From: an uncultured bacterium
Lineage (GTDB): Bacteria > Verrucomicrobiota > Kiritimatiellia > RFP12 > UBA1067
Direction of reading: 5' to 3'
Assembly (NCBI GenBank): GCA_902779075.1
Contig: CACZAK010000118.1
Coordinates: 1-33,850, forward strand
DNA length: 33,850 nucleotides
The notes under the pieces: generated by a model
The model's input: only the letters and a program-made list of their open reading frames with translations
What the model was told of the DNA's origin: nothing
Database searches by the model: none
Shown here: piece after piece, positions 29,603 to 33,850 of the stretch
Position numbering within the stretch: the stretch's first letter is position 1
Layout of the letters: every line of letters starts with the position of its first letter
Position numbers and translations under genes: made by a program

Positions 29603-30934
29603 TTAGAGGAAATGCAATATGATCAGGACGCCCTGGCAGGATGTTAGCGGCACGGAGCAGGAGCCGTCCTGCCGGCGGGTAACAGGAATAGCACCATTGC
29701 CGCCGAACGCCTCCACGCGCTTCGCCTTGACGTTGAACACGATGTCGAATTTCGCCGGATGCGCGTCCGCCGGATCGTCGGCCGCCGTCACGAAGAACGC
29801 GCGTTCGCCGCTTGCGGGATCGCGGGCGACCATCTCGCCGACGATGAGCGGCGCACCGTTGGACGCCTTCACGTAGCCTGGATCGGCAGGTGCGCCGAGA
29901 TAGGGGAGAGACGGACGCCAGGGCGAATTGGATGCGAAGCCGACAAGCCTAGTTGCAACGTTTCTGAAGCGCATGTAGTACGGCCCGATCTGTTTCAATT
30001 CCGCGTTCACGCGCTTCAGCTTCCCGTACTGCTCAGTCTGCTTACCGGTAACATCAATCACGTTGTTCGTCCACCATCCTCCGCACCAGCACGCCCAGGT
30101 AATCGCCTCCGCGCCAAAACTGAGCGCGGCGTTAGCCTGGAAGCGCAGACGGTTTTCGCTCGTCGGGGGAAGTCCGTGGCGGGAGTTGACCTGCGGGACG
30201 TACCAGAAGGAACGATTAGTGCGGCGGCACGCCTCGGAAACGACGATGAAGTTGTCGTACATTTTCGAGAGGAAGCGGTCGGTGCCCCCAGATGACGCCA
30301 TGTAGGGATAGAAGTCGTAGGAGATGTAGTCGAGCGGCACCTCGCGGCAGTACACGTCCACGTGTTCGGCGTAGGTCTTCGTGCCGAGCTGGTTGATGGT
30401 CTGCTTCCCGTTGTTTTGCGCCACGCTCGCGTAGTTGGGGTAGAGGTTCAGGTAGAGCGGCATCCCGGGGATCGCCTTGTTGAGCTGGCGCACCACGTCG
30501 CCGTAGTAGGGGAAGTCGAGGGCAGACGGCTCGTCGCCGATGTCTATTGCCCAGATCGCGTGGTGGTCCTTGAACGCCGCCGCGCCCGCCGCGTACTTCT
30601 CCGGCGGATTCGTCTCGCGCATCTTGCCGGCGCGCTGGCCGTCGCCGCCCCACCAGCCGGGAACGACGCCGTTCACGATCGCGCCCACGCCGTGCTTCGC
30701 GAAGAGATCGAGCGTGGCGCGGTCGGACGCCGGCAGCCCTCCAACGATGAAGTCCACGCCGCAGTCGTGGATGGCCTTGATATGTGCATCCGTCTTCGCG
30801 TTCGCCTGCATACAGTATGCGCCGATAAGCAGCTTCGAGCGGTCCATCCGCTCCGCCGCCGGCTTAGCAGCGCAAGCCACCGCCACGTTGAGGGTGACGG
30901 CAAGCGTACAACAACATGTCTTTACTATCTTCAT
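29603..30934 (-). CDS. Secreted glycoside-hydrolase-like TIM-barrel protein
   Basis: This 443-residue protein has a signal peptide ending near ACA-AK (residue 22). The TIM-barrel body shows LIGAYCMQANAKTDAHIKAI, VDFIVGGLPASDRATLDLFA, HHAIWAIDIGDEPSALDFPY (Glu135 in GDEPS a likely catalytic acid), PLDYISYDFYPYM, FWYVPQVNSRHGLPPTSENR and AITWACWCGG. It ends in a small beta domain (GERAFFVTAADD, FNVKAKRVEAFGG). The pattern is that of putative beta-galactosidase/GH42-like or DUF4832-type secreted hydrolases; substrate unknown. AAGGAAG precedes the ATG at 30934. It is 16 bp downstream of the OB-fold-like gene, so probably co-transcribed with it. Confidence 0.7.
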   Translation of the reverse strand: MKIVKTCCCTLAVTLNVAVACAAKPAAERMDRSKLLIGAYCMQANAKTDAHIKAIHDCGVDFIVGGLPASDRATLDLFAKHGVGAIVNGVVPGWWGGDGQRAGKMRETNPPEKYAAGAAAFKDHHAIWAIDIGDEPSALDFPYYGDVVRQLNKAIPGMPLYLNLYPNYASVAQNNGKQTINQLGTKTYAEHVDVYCREVPLDYISYDFYPYMASSGGTDRFLSKMYDNFIVVSEACRRTNRSFWYVPQVNSRHGLPPTSENRLRFQANAALSFGAEAITWACWCGGWWTNNVIDVTGKQTEQYGKLKRVNAELKQIGPYYMRFRNVATRLVGFASNSPWRPSLPYLGAPADPGYVKASNGAPLIVGEMVARDPASGERAFFVTAADDPADAHPAKFDIVFNVKAKRVEAFGGNGAIPVTRRQDGSCSVPLTSCQGVLIILHFL

Positions 30935-30950
30935 TGTTTTTATCTTCCTT

Positions 30951-31550
30951 TTATGATTCTGGTTGGTAGTAGCGCACCCAGGCGTGGGGGTCCTGCTGGC
31001 GGATTTTAAGTTCCTCGGCGCGGTCGATATGCAGCAGAACCGCAACATGAATACCCGCGCGCTTGCCTTTCAGTTCCGCGAAGGCGGCCGTAGGATAGAG
31101 CACGCCGCAATTGAGCGGGTAGATGTGCCGCTGCACGTGCGGCAGGAGACGGCGCACCTTCACGCCGAAGCCGTACTTGTACACCTTCTCCTTCACCGTG
31201 CATACAGCCGGGTTGCGGAAACGGTCTTCGACGGGGAGCGCCGCCGCATCGGAGATGAACAGCGCGTTCTTGCCCACCTTCACCGTGCCGCGATGCACGC
31301 AGAGACGCCAAGTCTTGCCGTCCGCCCCCACCACGCGCACCATCGCGTACGCCTCGTTGGCCTTCGGCACGTTCTCGTATTCCGTCACCTTCACGATGCA
31401 CGCGAGCGGCACGTCCCTCGGCGGCGGATCCCCGCCGCCCGCGCGGAGCTTATCCAGATACGCGATTGCCGCGAGGTCAGCCTCCGTCTTCGGCGGCTTC
31501 TTCGGCCACTTGGGCTTTTCGGCACCGGCTTCTTGCTCTTCTTCAGACAT
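30951..31550 (-). CDS. Hypothetical protein with OB-fold-like region
   Basis: 199 residues with an acidic, proline/lysine-rich N-terminus (MSEEEQEAGAEKPKWPKKPP). The body starts ACIVKVTEYENVP and continues GKTWRLCVHRGTVKVGKNAL FISDAAALP, a pattern reminiscent of the OB-fold at the start of some RNA ligases (KxGxFxVGD.x.y...D..LP). It is followed by CTVKEKVYKYGFGVKVRRLL and HIYPLNCGVLYPTAAFAEL. No nucleotidyltransferase lysine motif follows, so it is not a complete ligase. The start is uncertain: ATG 31550 lies just past a long inverted repeat and begins credible protein; ATG 31619 has GGAG upstream but would translate through the repeat. Confidence 0.55.
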   Translation of the reverse strand: MSEEEQEAGAEKPKWPKKPPKTEADLAAIAYLDKLRAGGGDPPPRDVPLACIVKVTEYENVPKANEAYAMVRVVGADGKTWRLCVHRGTVKVGKNALFISDAAALPVEDRFRNPAVCTVKEKVYKYGFGVKVRRLLPHVQRHIYPLNCGVLYPTAAFAELKGKRAGIHVAVLLHIDRAEELKIRQQDPHAWVRYYQPES

Positions 31551-31563
31551 CTCTTCTCGTTCG

Positions 31564-31664
31564 TTGCTTTCGCTACTTGGAGATTTGGAGACTTGGAGTT
31601 CTGGAGACTTTTTGAACATTTCTCCCAATCTCCTAATCTTCTAAACTCCCAGCAGCGAAAGCAA
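31564..31664. repeat. Long imperfect inverted repeat between genes
   Basis: TTGCTTTCGCT (31564-31574) and AGCGAAAGCAA (31654-31664) pair perfectly. Inside them, a GGAGATTTGGAGACTTGGAG-like arm pairs imperfectly with TCTCCCAATCTCCTAATCTT, making a stem of about 45 bp. It lies between the esterase stop and the OB-fold-like gene. Confidence 0.7.
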
Positions 31665-31675
31665 GAGGGGACTGT

Positions 31676-33442
31676 TCACTTGTTAATGCCCTTACCCGAC
31701 ATGAACTCCCAGATTCGTCCGAGCCAGGTGTAGCTGCCTGTGCCCGGGGATGCCTTCCGCTGGAAGCAGTGCGGACGCAGACAGAGCGTGTGCAGGTCGC
31801 TCGCGATTCCCATGCGGCGCATCTGCTCCCACGCCTTCACGGAGTTCATCGCGGCCCAGCCGTCCGCATCGCCGTGGATGAACACCATCGGACACGTGTC
31901 GGGGTCAAACGCGAATTCGGGGACGAGTCGCGCGTCGTCGGCGTTGCCGCCGGTCGCATTGCCCTTGTCGACGCCGTCGGTGAGCGCATACGCGGGGTAG
32001 ATGCCCACGCCCCACTGGACATTGCACGGAATCTTGTCGAGCTTGTCGACATCCCAGTACGAACGGCTGCGCGCGCTGGTGACGCCCATGAGCGTGAGGT
32101 GTCCGCCGGCCGAGGAACCCATGATGCCGATGCGGTTGGGGTCGAGTCCCTTCGCCGCCGCCTTGCTGCGCACGATGCGGATGCACCGCTGCAGGTCCTG
32201 CCACGCGGTCGTGTGCTTGGCGAGTCCCTTCGGACGCGGCGTGCGGTACTTCATCGTCACGACCGCCATGCCCTTCTCGTTCAGGAAGCGGCGCGCGGGC
32301 GCGACTTCGAAGCTGTCGGGACTGTTGCCACCGTAGCCGCCGCCCGAATAGATGATCTGGATCGCCTTCGTGGTGAGGTTCGCGGGAATGTACCATTCAA
32401 GGTACGGCACGCACTGGTGCTTCTGGAAGTCGGGGATTTTTCCCTTCGGCCAGAGTTCCTCCTTGGAATACTTCGCCGGATCGTGGAAGTCCTTCGCGTA
32501 GCGCTTCATCAGGTCCTCGGCGGGGGCGAGCGGCCCCGTAAAGCCGAGCTGCGTCAGGAATTCCATGGCGCGGTCGAACCAGTTGTCGTAGGCGGCCGCC
32601 TTGTCGCCCTTCCCGTCCTGGCCCCAGAACCCGTGTGGACGCCCGGCGAAGAGGTGGAGCTCGGCCGGTACCTTGTGCTTGCGCAGTTCACGGTAGACGA
32701 ACGTGGAGGCCGTGGGCGAATAGACGTCCGCGCTGCCGTGGAACATGCACATGGGTGCTGTCTTCGCATCGAACTTGAAGCAGGAGTCGAGCTTTGCGTC
32801 GACGGCCTGGCCGTTGCGCGTGTTGGGAACGCCGATGCCGTCGGTCATGGCGTACGCGATGGCGCCGGTGATCGCCCAGTTGACGTGGCAGGGAATGTCG
32901 TCGAGCGCGTCGATCCGCGCGTAGGCGGGCGTGAGCGCGCTCGTGGCGAGGAGCGTCGCGAGATGCGAGCCGGCGGACATCGAGATTGTGCCGATCTTCT
33001 CCGGGTCGAAGCCCCTCTCCTTCGCGGACGCCCTCACCAGGCGGACGGCGCGCTGTCCGTCCTCCCACGCGCTCTGGTGGATCGGAATGCCTTTCGGACG
33101 CGGCGTGCGGTAGACGAACGTCACGCACTGGAAGCCCTGTTCGGTGAACTTCTTGTTCCACATCCGAATGAGCCCCACGTCGCAGTAGCAGTTGTAACCG
33201 CCGCCGGAGATGAGAATCATGCAGCATCCGTTCGGCTTCGCCGGCGGTTCGCACCATTCGATGTACGGACGGCGCCATTCATCCGCCTTGAAGCCCTTTG
33301 CGCGCGCGTCCTCCGTGGAGGCCGCAATCTGGTGCGGCTGGGCGTTTGGCATCTTTCCCTCGGGCCAGAGGTATATGTGCTCGCCCGCGCCCGCCGCGAA
33401 TGCGGCGGCGGCCAGCATCGCGGCGATTATGCGAATCTTCAT
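31676..33442 (-). CDS. Secreted tandem alpha/beta-hydrolase (two acetylxylan-esterase-like domains)
   Basis: 588 residues: signal peptide (MKIRIIAAMLAAAAFAAGAG) and two homologous esterase domains (about 22-305 and 328-585). Each has an YRTPRPKG segment and a full triad. Domain 1: ISGGGYN, SMSAG with Ser156, HGSADVYSP with Asp239, RPHGF with His270. Domain 2: YSGGGYGG, GSSAGG with Ser444, HGDADGWAA with Asp527, RPHCF with His558. Domain 1 has Ser in place of the first Gly of the GxSxG elbow, so its activity may differ. Likely removes acyl groups from hemicellulose. CAAGGAGATGGGAAG precedes the ATG at 33442. The 48-bp gap to galM suggests an operon. Confidence 0.85.
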   Translation of the reverse strand: MKIRIIAAMLAAAAFAAGAGEHIYLWPEGKMPNAQPHQIAASTEDARAKGFKADEWRRPYIEWCEPPAKPNGCCMILISGGGYNCYCDVGLIRMWNKKFTEQGFQCVTFVYRTPRPKGIPIHQSAWEDGQRAVRLVRASAKERGFDPEKIGTISMSAGSHLATLLATSALTPAYARIDALDDIPCHVNWAITGAIAYAMTDGIGVPNTRNGQAVDAKLDSCFKFDAKTAPMCMFHGSADVYSPTASTFVYRELRKHKVPAELHLFAGRPHGFWGQDGKGDKAAAYDNWFDRAMEFLTQLGFTGPLAPAEDLMKRYAKDFHDPAKYSKEELWPKGKIPDFQKHQCVPYLEWYIPANLTTKAIQIIYSGGGYGGNSPDSFEVAPARRFLNEKGMAVVTMKYRTPRPKGLAKHTTAWQDLQRCIRIVRSKAAAKGLDPNRIGIMGSSAGGHLTLMGVTSARSRSYWDVDKLDKIPCNVQWGVGIYPAYALTDGVDKGNATGGNADDARLVPEFAFDPDTCPMVFIHGDADGWAAMNSVKAWEQMRRMGIASDLHTLCLRPHCFQRKASPGTGSYTWLGRIWEFMSGKGINK

Positions 33443-33490
33443 CTTCCCATCTCCTTGCGGTTGGTTGTACTGTCGGCTAGACGGACTCTA

Positions 33491-33850
33491 TCACACGATC
33501 TTGAAGCGGAACTCGGTGGTCGAGTAGAGCGGCACGCCGGGCCGGACGATCGTCGAGGGGAACTCGGGATGGTTCGGGGAGTCGGGGAAGTGCTGCGTCT
33601 CGAGCGCCACGCCGGTGTTGGGCGCCGGGAGATAGAAGCCATCGTAGATCTGCATGCCGGGTTCGGTGGTCCACACCTCGATCTGGCGTCCCGTGACGGG
33701 CGACGTGAGGATGCAGGCAGGCGAGAGCTCGTCGCCGGGCGTCTTGCGGAGCACCCAGTTCATGTCGTAGCCGGCGCCGTACTTGAGCTGGTCGTAGTCC
33801 CAGTCGTGCATGTCGCCGATCGCGTGCGTGGTGCGGAAGTCGAACGGCGT
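33491..33850 (-). CDS. galM: Aldose 1-epimerase (galactose mutarotase), C-terminal part
   Basis: The frame is open to the window edge, so the start is missing; 119 residues are visible. TPFDFRTTHAIGD, a GYDMNWVL strand, TSPVTGRQIEVWTTEPGMQI YDG, and ALETQHFPDSPNHPEFPSTI with the catalytic Glu in LETQHFPD are diagnostic of galactose mutarotases, which interconvert alpha and beta anomers of aldoses. The end (YSTTEFRFKI V) is the normal family end. Mutarotases of this kind can be secreted, but the N-terminus cannot be seen. It stands first in a presumed run with the tandem esterase. Confidence 0.9.
   Translation of the reverse strand, partial: TPFDFRTTHAIGDMHDWDYDQLKYGAGYDMNWVLRKTPGDELSPACILTSPVTGRQIEVWTTEPGMQIYDGFYLPAPNTGVALETQHFPDSPNHPEFPSTIVRPGVPLYSTTEFRFKIV

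Overview
The window reads as chromosomal DNA of a GC-rich, polysaccharide-degrading, probably host-associated member of the Verrucomicrobiota, most like Kiritimatiellae. This is inference from gene content: secreted LamG proteins, a Tat-exported Gfo/Idh/MocA oxidoreductase next to a secreted sugar isomerase, multiple secreted esterases, extended -10 promoters of the form TGGTATAAT, and a type III secretion effector/chaperone-like pair. No rRNA, tRNA or CRISPR array was seen. Almost every gene is on the minus strand; the exception is the effector/chaperone pair.

Left flank (1-6.4 kb): a frameshifted LamG surface protein, a broken remnant of another secreted protein, then a three-gene operon for carbohydrate metabolism (esterase, Tat-signal oxidoreductase, secreted isomerase with a discoidin-like tail). 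At 6.4-8.6 kb on the plus strand lie a 428-aa protein of unknown function and a CesT-type chaperone, with a long leader holding a perfect hairpin.

Middle (8.6-27.5 kb): an accessory island rich in defence-type genes and their wreckage. Intact or nearly intact: two YhcG/DUF1016 PD-(D/E)XK nucleases whose coding sequences carry perfect palindromic repeats, an AlbA_2/GHKL regulator with an in-frame internal deletion, a charged 202-aa protein, an AT-rich block with a coiled-coil TIR protein and a TrlF-like PHP + SMC-like ATPase, and a translationally coupled restriction-modification pair (subunit M-like protein plus a GIY-YIG/helicase/methyltransferase fusion). Around them are at least nine fragments of the same families (AlbA_2 N-termini, subunit M N- and C-termini, a Fic N-terminus, chimeric small genes). 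They are joined by dispersed repeats that mostly span promoters and start codons, so the island looks repeatedly rearranged by recombination. It ends with a two-gene orphan operon whose leader (27.27-27.48 kb) is a dense series of hairpins and is a candidate structured RNA.

Right flank (27.7-33.85 kb): a decayed 1.4-kb insertion sequence with recognisable terminal inverted repeats, a truncated AAA-ATPase/DUF1703 fragment, then secreted carbohydrate-related genes again: a glycoside-hydrolase-like TIM-barrel protein, an OB-fold-like protein, a tandem two-domain esterase and the end of an aldose 1-epimerase. The island is therefore inserted between two polysaccharide-utilisation neighbourhoods.
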